The position numbers and the translations under genes were made by a program. Of a DNA stretch of 38,976 nt, positions 8,295-16,379 are shown in pieces. The stretch is from Candidatus Aenigmatarchaeota archaeon. GTDB lineage: Archaea > Aenigmatarchaeota > Aenigmatarchaeia > PWEA01. Each line of letters opens with the position of its first letter. Within the stretch, counting starts at the first letter, position 1. Under the pieces are notes generated by a model. It made no database searches and was not told where the DNA came from. It worked only from the letters and a program-made list of their open reading frames with translations. The DNA lies in NCBI GenBank assembly GCA_003553905.1, contig PWEA01000012.1:1-38976 (forward strand), written 5' to 3'.

Positions 8295-8867
8295 ATGGAT
8301 AAAAAAATATTAGTTTTGACTGTAGCCCTTCTTCTTGCTGTTACCGTTGTTGCTGGCTGCACGGGCAACGGAGTTCCTGATGAAGATACAGGAGTTCCCG
8401 GGAACGGCGAGGAGGAAGAGCGCGAAGATGATGTAACCACAGAAGTTTCAAGCATCGATGCAGAGTGGATAGGCTACGAAGGTGGAGAGTTTGAAGGCGG
8501 AGTAAGAGTCAGAGCCAGAAACATGGATACAGAGGACTATGACTGGAGAGTAGAGTCGGCTGATCCAGACGAGCATCACATAGTTATCTGGAACAGTGAC
8601 GAAAATGCGGTCTACATCACCCAGCCCGGAGAAGAAGACTGGACGAAGGCTATAGGAACTCTCGCAGAGCAGTTCGGAAAGGAAGCCTTTAAAGGTATGG
8701 TCACAACCTCTGAAAGTTGGGCAAAAAACTTCGGTGAAGGAATGCACGACGTCCACCACGGAGATGAATCCTTAGAGATTGAAGTTGATTTGAACCCAAC
8801 CTTGGGAGACGATCTCTTCGTTCCGCCTGAAGATGCGGAAGTTGAAGAACCAGCTATGGGGATATAA
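8295..8867 (+). CDS. Secreted lipoprotein, hypothetical
   Basis: 'MDKKILVLTVALLLAVTVVAGCTGNG' lipobox; SD GGGAGGTG upstream of ATG 8295. Confidence 0.8.
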   Translation: MDKKILVLTVALLLAVTVVAGCTGNGVPDEDTGVPGNGEEEEREDDVTTEVSSIDAEWIGYEGGEFEGGVRVRARNMDTEDYDWRVESADPDEHHIVIWNSDENAVYITQPGEEDWTKAIGTLAEQFGKEAFKGMVTTSESWAKNFGEGMHDVHHGDESLEIEVDLNPTLGDDLFVPPEDAEVEEPAMGI

Positions 8868-8874
8868 ACACACA

Positions 8875-8906
8875 TGGGTTAACCCAACCCCCCTTCTTTT
8901 CATTTT
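8875..8906 (+). terminator. Candidate terminator: perfect palindrome TGGGTTAACCCA followed by a T-rich tract
   Basis: 12-bp perfect palindrome at 8875-8886, 8 nt after the lipoprotein stop, then cccttcttttcatttt. Confidence 0.5.
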
Positions 8907-8999
8907 CTAGAAAATCTCAGGACTGTATTGATAAAATTTAAAAATCTCGTAAAACTTGGGAAGAAAAAAGGACCATAAATTTCTTGGAATGTAAGTAGG

Positions 9000-9476
9000 T
9001 TAATTCATAACGTAGATAGAGTAGTTTAGGGCAAGTGCTATGGTTACCCAGACTATGTAAGGATATAGTAGGTAGGACGCTTTCTTCGAAACTATGTGGA
9101 AGCTGTATATCGTCGCAGCTAAGGCTATCCAGAGAAACACGATCCCTATGAGACCGTAGAGGGGTGAGGTTAGTCCGAAGAAAAGGTAAGACCACATAGC
9201 ATTTAAAAAAAGTTGTACTCCGAACAGTCCTACAGCCAATCTTACGTTCTTGTCCTTCAGATCGTTTGTAAGTATTATGTACAGGGATATTCCCATCAGG
9301 ATATAAAGTATGATCCAAACGACGCTTATGATTTCACCGGGTGGGGTAAACCATGGTTTTGTGAGACCTTTGTACCATGTGTTCACCGTCTGAGATGTGA
9401 AGAAAGAACCAAAAAGCCCGGCACTCATACTAACAGCAATAGATGCAGCCAGAATAACATAATCTTTTAGATCCAT
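9000..9476 (-). CDS. tspO: TspO/MBR family tryptophan-rich sensory protein
   Basis: 158 aa with five TM helices; 'WYKGLTKPWFTPPGEIISVVWIILYILMGISLY' and 'LFLNAMWSYLFFGL' are family-diagnostic. Confidence 0.93.
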   Translation of the reverse strand: MDLKDYVILAASIAVSMSAGLFGSFFTSQTVNTWYKGLTKPWFTPPGEIISVVWIILYILMGISLYIILTNDLKDKNVRLAVGLFGVQLFLNAMWSYLFFGLTSPLYGLIGIVFLWIALAATIYSFHIVSKKASYLLYPYIVWVTIALALNYSIYVMN

Positions 9477-9547
9477 GTTTCTACCCGTTTTTGTTGTTTT
9501 ACCTATTGTGATGTTTCAGGTTTAAATCTTTCGAGAACAAATAAAAT

Positions 9548-9979
9548 GTGATGGTGTCTAAAACTTTAAAGCCAGAGGAGCTTGTCAAAGCAACAAAACA
9601 CAAGGCAGAGAGCCTAGACTATGACTACGAACCCCTCGATGAGTCTGAAGCATTCCAAGTTTTGAGTTTTTTTGGCTACGATGAATCTATAACCGATAAT
9701 ATTTTGTCCTCCTACGAGAGGAGGATTTTCAATAAGCTTCATGATTGGGGGATTGTTTCTCTGTCCCGCGAGGAAGCATATCTGCACAGTGGTAAGCGAT
9801 GGAGAATACACTATTGGGAGTGGAAAAGAAAGGAAATTAAGAGTGCCATAGAAGGATACGAAAATACAGAAAAACAGGAAAAATGTGACTTAGATGTAGA
9901 TATATATGAAGACATGGATGAATCGATATGGAAGGACCATGTAAGTGCGCCTGCTGAGAATGGTAAGGTACCGATATAA
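9548..9979 (+). CDS. DUF6015-like protein, copy 1
   Basis: Shares with the next gene PEEL.KA...LD.DYE...FFG....I.DN.L.S.ER.IF....D.GI...REE..L..GK.WRI.YW. Confidence 0.7.
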   Translation: MMVSKTLKPEELVKATKHKAESLDYDYEPLDESEAFQVLSFFGYDESITDNILSSYERRIFNKLHDWGIVSLSREEAYLHSGKRWRIHYWEWKRKEIKSAIEGYENTEKQEKCDLDVDIYEDMDESIWKDHVSAPAENGKVPI

Positions 9980-10075
9980 TTGATTGGTTTCATTTGGCTA
10001 GTTTTTTATTTTAAACCGTGAACTTCTTCCCTAGACAATAGATTTTTAAGTTTCGAAATTAGATTAAGGTTTCCC

Positions 10076-10549
10076 ATGAAAAGAGAAAAGTCTGGATATT
10101 TTGACAGTACAGTAAGGCCCGAGGAACTAGCAAAGGCTATGAAATATCAGACGAGAGAACTGGACAAAGATTATGAAGAGTTCAAAAACCTCGCGGAGAC
10201 TGTTATGAACTTTTTTGGGTTCGGAGAAAGAATAATAGATAATGTTCTGGATTCTGAAGAAAGAGATATATTTTATATGTTCGAAGACGCAGGAATACTT
10301 AAAACCGAAAGAGAGGAGGTCAGTCTTTGGAATGGCAAAAACTGGAGAATAAACTATTGGGTTCTTAATAAGGATAAAATCTACGAATCTGTTGATAAAT
10401 TTGAGGAGGACAAACAAAAGAAAGAGGAGATGGAAGAAGTGAATGTGTTTGGTGATATGGATGACAGTGAACTTAGTAGCATTATAAAGAACCATACTAA
10501 AAAGGAAAATACAAGGTACGAAAAAGCAGGACTTTCTTACAAAATCTAG
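10076..10549 (+). CDS. DUF6015-like protein, copy 2
   Basis: Paralogue of the preceding gene (same conserved core). Confidence 0.72.
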   Translation: MKREKSGYFDSTVRPEELAKAMKYQTRELDKDYEEFKNLAETVMNFFGFGERIIDNVLDSEERDIFYMFEDAGILKTEREEVSLWNGKNWRINYWVLNKDKIYESVDKFEEDKQKKEEMEEVNVFGDMDDSELSSIIKNHTKKENTRYEKAGLSYKI

Positions 10550-10629
10550 GTATTTTCTCTAATCTTATAAATTTTAACTTCTATATGTAGTTTAAACTCG
10601 GTTCAAGCCCAGTCTGAGGGGATTTTCGG

Positions 10630-11034
10630 ATGACAAAATTTCAAAGAATAAGTGATAAATGTTCCATAATAATAACGAAGGAGTTTGGTTATGCAGTGGT
10701 AGGTGTGTTTTTAGGTATAGTTTCTTCTTTAGCTGATTTTGGTATTGGATTGTTTAGAGGAACAAATATTCTAAGTCTTTCGGGTATATTCGGCTTGCTG
10801 TTTTCGTTTTTTGCCCTGTTTGTAGCTTCTGATTATATAATTGAAAGGGATATTTCAGGTAAGATGTTAATATTCTGCTCTGGTGGTATACTCGTGTCTC
10901 TTGGAATTTTTGGGAGGCCTGGATTTTTTGAGATGACACAGCCGAGTTTTTTAATCCGCTTGGTTAGTTTCTTGCCGTTGTTTTCTACATTATTTTTAAT
11001 GGTTTCTGGTGGAAAGTTTTTGAAAAAGATCTAA
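10630..11034 (+). CDS. Small integral membrane protein (about four TM helices)
   Basis: 134 aa with four hydrophobic segments. Confidence 0.65.
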   Translation: MTKFQRISDKCSIIITKEFGYAVVGVFLGIVSSLADFGIGLFRGTNILSLSGIFGLLFSFFALFVASDYIIERDISGKMLIFCSGGILVSLGIFGRPGFFEMTQPSFLIRLVSFLPLFSTLFLMVSGGKFLKKI

Positions 11035-11117
11035 GTAAATCGGATAGTTGAATAAGTTCTTTGGTGTGTCCGGGTTATTTCTATAGGCTTAAATAGTTTT
11101 AAACCCTCTTCTGTTTT

Positions 11118-11651
11118 ATGTCAAAAATTATGATAGACAGGATCAAGAAGACAAAGGATCTGAAGCCAACTACTGTTGAAGAAATGGAAAGGTGGAGAGA
11201 GAAGAGCGGTGGTCTTATCAGTTCAAGGTACATAGATGGAGATCTAATGATCGACTTTAGGGAAAGGGTCAATTATCGATCTGTGGCACATTTCATTGGA
11301 AGCTTCTGCGAAAGGGACAGGGTCTATCTCGAGGAGGATTCCGATATTATAGTGTATAAAGACATTGAATCACTTGAGAAAGATGTTTTTACCAGTGTTA
11401 TAAAAAAAGGACATCCAAGGAGCTTCGCGAGCCTATTGAAGAGTGCAGATCATATAAGCTTTGATGGTGAGGAAGTTGAAGTCGAAGATGTCGACGATGA
11501 CCTCCAGAGGATAAAGATTTTAAGTTCAGGAGAAAAGTCTGATATCTATGAGTTTGCCAGAGGGTTTTACAAAGAAGATTTAAAGAAACAGAAGGCATAT
11601 GATGAAAATTGGGATGAGTTTTGGTTGGACATATATATTCATAGGATGTAG
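11118..11651 (+). CDS. Hypothetical protein
   Basis: 177 aa ORF; TATA-like 'gcttaaatagtttt' about 27 nt upstream of ATG. Confidence 0.7.
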   Translation: MSKIMIDRIKKTKDLKPTTVEEMERWREKSGGLISSRYIDGDLMIDFRERVNYRSVAHFIGSFCERDRVYLEEDSDIIVYKDIESLEKDVFTSVIKKGHPRSFASLLKSADHISFDGEEVEVEDVDDDLQRIKILSSGEKSDIYEFARGFYKEDLKKQKAYDENWDEFWLDIYIHRM

Positions 11652-11664
11652 TTCTGAGTGGGTT

Positions 11665-12540
11665 CTAGAAAAGTGAATTCTCTATAATCTTTTTAACGCT
11701 TTTTTCTTTGTCTTTTATCTCAATCATCAGATCGAAATCATATTTCCTCGTTTTTTCTAAGAACCCTTCGAAGTCTTCGAGATCAATGGTATCTGCATGC
11801 CTACCAGTTCTTTTTCCTGTAAGCTGAGAGCTGTAGTGGACTATCGGTGGCCCGTCTTTGTGGTTCCATGTTCTTGAGACCTCCCCAAGAGCATCTTCTA
11901 CGCTATAATGGGATCCGTTTATTGAGTGATGGAGGTTGTCGAATGTTACTGGTATCCCGATCTCTTTCGATATATCAAGACAGTCTTTTACTGAATAACT
12001 TTTTTCGTCGTTTTCTATAACTAATCTTCTTTTTATTTTCTTTGAAATGTCCTTATATCTTTTTATAAACCGCATTTTACTTTTTTCTTTGTCATCGTAT
12101 ACACCACCCACATGTATGTTTATTTTTGCTGTCGTGTCCAGATTCATAGCATCGAGAACATCTGCATGATATTCTAGATCATTGATAGACTTGTGGTAAA
12201 CATCATTTTTATTAGAGTTCAGAACAGTGTACTGCCCGGGGTGCATGCTGACCCGAAAGTTGTGGTCTCGGAACTTTTCTCCTATACTGCTTAATCTCTC
12301 TGAAAAGTGTTTCTGCCAGTCGAAGTCACATACTTCATGCGAAGCAAATGGCACCAGATCGGAGGTTATCCGGAGAAAAAACATTCTATTCTCTAAATTG
12401 TAATCTATCATCCTCTCCAAACAGTCAAGATTGCTCTCGACCGTTTTCTTCAGCTTCTCTTCTGAGTATGATTTGAGTCTGAAAGTGCTGCTTGCTATAC
12501 AGTCCAGTGATCGATTTATACAGGGATAGCCAATTCTCAT
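11665..12540 (-). CDS. uvsE: UV damage endonuclease UvdE/UvsE
   Basis: 'MRIGYPCINRSL', 'FFLRITSDLVPFASH', 'RVSMHPGQYTVLNS', 'INIHVGG', 'RRLVIENDEKSY', 'IPVTFDNLHH', 'HYSSQ'. Confidence 0.93.
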   Translation of the reverse strand: MRIGYPCINRSLDCIASSTFRLKSYSEEKLKKTVESNLDCLERMIDYNLENRMFFLRITSDLVPFASHEVCDFDWQKHFSERLSSIGEKFRDHNFRVSMHPGQYTVLNSNKNDVYHKSINDLEYHADVLDAMNLDTTAKINIHVGGVYDDKEKSKMRFIKRYKDISKKIKRRLVIENDEKSYSVKDCLDISKEIGIPVTFDNLHHSINGSHYSVEDALGEVSRTWNHKDGPPIVHYSSQLTGKRTGRHADTIDLEDFEGFLEKTRKYDFDLMIEIKDKEKSVKKIIENSLF

Positions 12541-12592
12541 GGGAAATATCTGTTCTTGTTACTTAAAAACAAATAAATAGAAAAGGAGTTTT

Positions 12593-12610
12593 ACCGCCTA
12601 TATAGGCGGT
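12593..12610. terminator. 18-bp perfect palindrome ACCGCCTATATAGGCGGT spanning the stop codon of the DUF5667-like gene
   Basis: Reads identically on both strands; minus-strand transcript continues AAAACTCCTTTTC. Confidence 0.4.
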
Positions 12611-13341
12611 TGGTTGTCTTGTCCGTTCTCTTCTCCTGCACCATCGGTTACGTTTTCTGTGGATCCATTTCCATCTTCTGCTTCTCCGTTTTCCTCTTCT
12701 CCAGGGGTATCAGGAACCCTTCCTTCAGGGCCTCTTTCCGTCATGTTAGACTCAGGGCCAATTCTTTCAGTATCCCTCTCTCTTCTAACGTTTTCAAGAG
12801 CCGTTTCAAGACCTTCTCTTGCTTCTTCAGGGGTATTAGCAATGACCTCTTCTAGTGTACTTTCGGCCACAGTCCTTGCTCTTTCAGGATCCGTTCTGTT
12901 GATGCCTTCAACTGCTCTCTCCCTTACACGAGCACTGTTTTCCATGGCTTTCTGAATTCCTTCTCTTGCTTCTTCAGGAACTCTTTCACTGGCGTTCGCC
13001 AGGTGAGCCATGTGGTTGCTGGCCTGCCTTGCCCTTTCTTCGTTCATGTTGGGATTGTCTCCTGCTCTCTGTTCCACTCTTTCCATAGCTCTGTTGTACT
13101 GTTCCTCGGCTCTTTGTAAAGCTTCAGCATTGTTCTTTTCTGCCATGGCTATCATCTCGGAAGCTTTCCTGTCGGCTACTCTCTCCGGTGACCTGAACCT
13201 ATCCATGAAAGTTTCTACAAAGTAGAAAGGACTATCGGGTGTGATTCCTGGATCAGGTAATGGTCTCTGCGCCGATGCTAGTGGGGTAAAGAGGACAAGT
13301 GACGCTACCACGAAAGTCATGATCTGAATGATTTTTTTCAT
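12598..13341 (-). CDS. Secreted DUF5667-like alpha-helical protein
   Basis: Signal peptide; 'PGITPDSPFYFVETFMDRFRSPERVADRKASEMIAMAEKNNAEALQRAEEQYNRAMERV'; low-complexity acidic C-terminus; SD AGGAGGTG upstream of ATG. Confidence 0.8.
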   Translation of the reverse strand: MKKIIQIMTFVVASLVLFTPLASAQRPLPDPGITPDSPFYFVETFMDRFRSPERVADRKASEMIAMAEKNNAEALQRAEEQYNRAMERVEQRAGDNPNMNEERARQASNHMAHLANASERVPEEAREGIQKAMENSARVRERAVEGINRTDPERARTVAESTLEEVIANTPEEAREGLETALENVRRERDTERIGPESNMTERGPEGRVPDTPGEEENGEAEDGNGSTENVTDGAGEENGQDNQPPI

Positions 13342-13433
13342 AAATTAACACCTCCTTGTACCCTAAACTTGTACCTACTACCCCTTGAATGTTAACCGAA
13401 ACAGTGTGCAACAAACCACAACAAACAGAATTA

Positions 13434-14330
13434 TTACTCCCCGCTGCTTTCCGTATCTTCTTTAAGAACTAGTCGAACCTTGTTTGAGGTTCCGTAGGGC
13501 ATCTTCTCCACGACGTTCCTCTCTTCTAGGTTCCTGAGTGTACGACTGAGCTTGGACTTTGTGAATCCTGTCTTATGCTGTAGCTTCTTTTGCCACATAG
13601 TGTTGTCCTCTGCCTTTACCAGGGCCTCGACAATCTTCTTCTCCTTGTCGAGAAGATGTGAGAACGAATCAAGCACTTCTTCAACTTGCCTCTTTCTGTA
13701 ATAGAAAAACAAGGCTAAAACAACGCCTAGTACCAGAAGTGGTGTGAGGTATAGCCAGTTAAATCTATCCTCATCATAGGAGACAAACATAGAAAAAACA
13801 TCCCCAGGTTCCAGTTCTTCCATATACCACTCTATAGTAATTCTTCTTCCTGTGGTTGTAACTTCAGTTGGTTCGGGACTTACTGGCGGTCTGGGAGCAT
13901 GTAGTGGTCTTGAAAGAACAGCACCTTCGGGAAGTGTGAGTTTCAGAGATATGTTTTCAGTTTTTTCATCCACCATAAAACCTTGGAAGAAGTAGGAAGT
14001 TTCTCCCATATCAAGAGGTTCGGAGGTCATGTATTCAATAGAAAGGTTTTCGGTCTGATCAGATACATTTACTGAAATAGTTCTCCAGCCATCGTCTTCA
14101 TCTATCCGAAATCTCGAATATTTCGAATCAGTCCATGCACGGATGTTGTACGCGTCCCCGACAACGAAAAACCTTACTGTGGTTTGATTTGCATAGTCTA
14201 GAAATATATCCTCCCTTACATCAACAATGCCATCAGTTATATCATATTCCACCTGATGTGTCCTGGCTGCCGCTGTGGGAAGGACCAGTATCCAAGCTAC
14301 CAAAATAAGTAGAACAAACCGCTTCATCAT
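13434..14330 (-). CDS. Membrane-anchored winged-helix regulator with extracytoplasmic N-terminal domain
   Basis: Signal peptide, about 170 aa beta-rich ectodomain, TM 'WLYLTPLLVLGVVLALFFYY', then wHTH 'LLDKEKKIVEALVKAEDNTMWQKKLQHKTGFTKSKLSRTLRNLEERNVVEKMPYG'. Confidence 0.8.
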   Translation of the reverse strand: MMKRFVLLILVAWILVLPTAAARTHQVEYDITDGIVDVREDIFLDYANQTTVRFFVVGDAYNIRAWTDSKYSRFRIDEDDGWRTISVNVSDQTENLSIEYMTSEPLDMGETSYFFQGFMVDEKTENISLKLTLPEGAVLSRPLHAPRPPVSPEPTEVTTTGRRITIEWYMEELEPGDVFSMFVSYDEDRFNWLYLTPLLVLGVVLALFFYYRKRQVEEVLDSFSHLLDKEKKIVEALVKAEDNTMWQKKLQHKTGFTKSKLSRTLRNLEERNVVEKMPYGTSNKVRLVLKEDTESSGE

Positions 14331-14649
14331 AGAATATTAGTTTAAAGAAATACTTAAATCTGGTCTTTAGAATTTTTATGGACATTTTCTTATTATCTAA
14401 ATATGTCCTTGGTCGGGTGTTATTAAAAAACAACATTAGACCGAGACTTCCTCCCAACAGACAACCGAGATCCAGCAGACGTGAATGACACAAAGAAAGG
14501 TAAAGACACAAAAATATTATTTAGAATAATGTTTCAGTAGGACGGAAAAGCCATTTTAGCTTTTTATATCCTATCCGTCCACAAGGTAGATTCATGTGGG
14601 CTAAAACTAGGGATGGCCTCTGTTAAAAAAATAAAAATAGATTGGGATT

Positions 14650-14928
14650 TTAACCTATGCTTAGGCTTTCCTTGTCTTCCATCTTGTCGAACTCTATCTC
14701 TATCTCCAGTTCATCCTTGTCCTTTTCTATCTCAACTTCTATGTTATCTCTGAACGTAAAGGGTAGTACCCAGTCATCACTTTTTATCTCTAGTTCGTTG
14801 CCCTTCTCTATCTCATCTGCTAGTTTTCTTAAAAACTCACCGAGATCCTTTCTGTCCATGTGGAATTCTTTGCTGAAGTTTCCCTCTATGGTTTTTCTAC
14901 CTTCCGAATCTTTGGTTGATATTTCCAT
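14650..14928 (-). CDS. Amphi-Trp domain-containing protein
   Basis: 'DLGEFLRKLADEIEKGNELEIKSDDWVLPFTFRDNIEVEIEKDKDELEIEIEF'. True start likely ATG 14928 with SD GGGTGAT rather than 15042. Confidence 0.8.
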   Translation of the reverse strand: MEISTKDSEGRKTIEGNFSKEFHMDRKDLGEFLRKLADEIEKGNELEIKSDDWVLPFTFRDNIEVEIEKDKDELEIEIEFDKMEDKESLSIG

Positions 14929-14994
14929 TTTTATCACCCGTTCCTTTGTTTCAATAGAAAGATATATAAATGTTTTTAGTAATAGTATACATTT

Positions 14995-15258
14995 ATGTTG
15001 GAACTTATCGGTTCTATGAAGAGGCTTGAAATTTTGAAGCATCTCTGTAGTGGTGATAAATATGTCTCAGAGATAATGGATCTAACAAATATGGACGGTA
15101 AAAGAGTAAAACATCACCTCGAAAGGCTCGAAGATGATGATTTAATTGAGAGTTATACTGAAGGAAGAAGGAGGTACTACAAGCTTATAAAAGATGTCAA
15201 GCTTGAGATATCAAAGCCTCCTGAAGGAAAGTTCTTGGTATATGTTACAGAAGATTGA
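14995..15258 (+). CDS. ArsR-like winged-helix transcription regulator
   Basis: 'SMKRLEILKHLCSGDKYVSEIMDLTNMDGKRVKHHLERLEDDDLIESYTEGRRRYYKL'; TATATAAA about 27 nt upstream of ATG. Confidence 0.8.
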   Translation: MLELIGSMKRLEILKHLCSGDKYVSEIMDLTNMDGKRVKHHLERLEDDDLIESYTEGRRRYYKLIKDVKLEISKPPEGKFLVYVTED

Positions 15259-15274
15259 TAAAAAATAAGGGTGA

Positions 15275-15305
15275 TCCCTCTTCGTTTTAGATCCTAAAAG
15301 AGGGA
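15275..15305. terminator. Bidirectional terminator-like stem-loop between convergent genes
   Basis: TCCCTC-(TTCG)-TTTTAG-ATC-CTAAAA-GAGGGA, 12 paired positions with a 4-nt bulge; overlaps the minus gene's stop codon. Confidence 0.5.
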
Positions 15306-15761
15306 CCTTAGCCATCCCACTAGTACCTGGAAGATGTTTCTCTTGAGTCTAACGGTGCCAATTTCTTCGCCATTATGAAGGATGTTTACCTCTTCCGGTC
15401 TGTCGCCTTCAAGGATGATCTCATATTCCACGGCCCCCACACACTGAATGCAAATTTCTTCTTGGGATTCTGCCACAAGATTCATGGTGTATGTTTCTTC
15501 GCTTTGGTTGATTTCAGAAATGTTGATAGTGTGACAGGGATTTGGTGTCTGCATCACACCTTGGATCCTGGTGATATTCCCAAAACTTTCTGTTTCGTGG
15601 ACATCTTCTCCTCTTTCTGACATACAGTCACTGCTTAATGTTTCTAAATCGAAGATTGTCTCGTTTGACGGGTTTTGGGATGCCGTTGCAGTCACAAAAC
15701 CAAATAATACTACCGAGATCATTGCAAAGGCAAGCAAACCTGCGATTTTATCTAGTTTCAT
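15294..15761 (-). CDS. Secreted/membrane-associated hypothetical protein
   Basis: Signal peptide 'KIAGLLAFAMISVVLFGFVTATA', Cys-containing ectodomain, hydrophobic C-terminus. Confidence 0.7.
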   Translation of the reverse strand: MKLDKIAGLLAFAMISVVLFGFVTATASQNPSNETIFDLETLSSDCMSERGEDVHETESFGNITRIQGVMQTPNPCHTINISEINQSEETYTMNLVAESQEEICIQCVGAVEYEIILEGDRPEEVNILHNGEEIGTVRLKRNIFQVLVGWLRSLF

Positions 15762-15784
15762 TTTATCAATAAACTCTTTCTTTG

Positions 15785-15827
15785 ACTGTTTTATAACAGT
15801 TATGAAACTGTTCGGTACTAGCCGAAC
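15785..15827. promoter_or_regulatory. Composite operator: alternating ACTGTT/AACAGT half-sites plus GTTCGG-N6-CCGAAC
   Basis: ACTGTT(15785)-TTAT-AACAGTT(15795)-ATGA-AACTGTT(15806), then GTTCGG(15810)-TACTAG-CCGAAC(15822), directly upstream of TATA-like TTATAAAA (15841). Confidence 0.65.
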
Positions 15828-15869
15828 GTTTTGAAAATACTTATAAAAATGAGTATGTCATGTGTTTGT

Positions 15870-16379
15870 ATGTCAAACGAACTCGAGATAGATGATAAAA
15901 CAGTTGAAGCAGTATCTTCCGGTACAAGGAAAAATATTCTTAAATATCTTAACAGAAGAAATATGACAGTTACAGAGCTCTCCAGAGAGCTTGATCTTTC
16001 TAAATCCACCGTTCATGAACACCTCAGCAAGCTACTGGAGGCTGGATTTATCAATAAGCTTGATAGGGAAGGTAGAAAATGGGTGTACTATGAACTAACA
16101 AAGAAGGGTAAGAACCTTGTTGGTAACAGGGTGAAGAACGTGCTTCTTTTCGCTTCTTCAATTGTAGCTGGAGTTCTCGGAATTCAACAGCTTCATTCGT
16201 ACTTCACAACAAAAAGAACAATGGAAGACGCTGTAGATATAGGTCCAATGACAGAAACTCATGAGGCAACGGAAACTATAACAGAAGTAACAAATGGAAA
16301 TATACACCTTGCAGCAGCTATAATTCTATTTATTGTGACAGCAACACTCATACTGTATTACTTTAAGAAGGTCAGATAG
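15870..16379 (+). CDS. ArsR-like winged-helix regulator with two C-terminal TM helices
   Basis: 'VSSGTRKNILKYLNRRNMTVTELSRELDLSKSTVHEHLSKLLEAGFINKLDREGRKWVYYELTKKG' followed by 'NVLLFASSIVAGVLGI' and 'LAAAIILFIVTATLILYYF'. Start chosen at 15870 (TATA 29 nt upstream); ORF track starts at 15831. Confidence 0.85.
   Translation: MSNELEIDDKTVEAVSSGTRKNILKYLNRRNMTVTELSRELDLSKSTVHEHLSKLLEAGFINKLDREGRKWVYYELTKKGKNLVGNRVKNVLLFASSIVAGVLGIQQLHSYFTTKRTMEDAVDIGPMTETHEATETITEVTNGNIHLAAAIILFIVTATLILYYFKKVR

Noticed and set aside
12610-13225. Several Ser/Leu-rich plus-strand ORFs (12610-12855, 12614-12955, 13010-13225)
   Set aside because: Antisense to the DUF5667-like secreted gene; composition is a mirror of its Glu/Ala/Arg-rich helices.
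14242-14511. 89-aa minus-strand ORF running into the wHTH gene
   Set aside because: Overlaps the real N-terminus of the 13434-14330 gene in another frame, with no domain or SD.
14657-15019. 120-aa plus-strand ORF
   Set aside because: Antisense to the amphi-Trp gene; Ser/Leu-rich shadow ORF.
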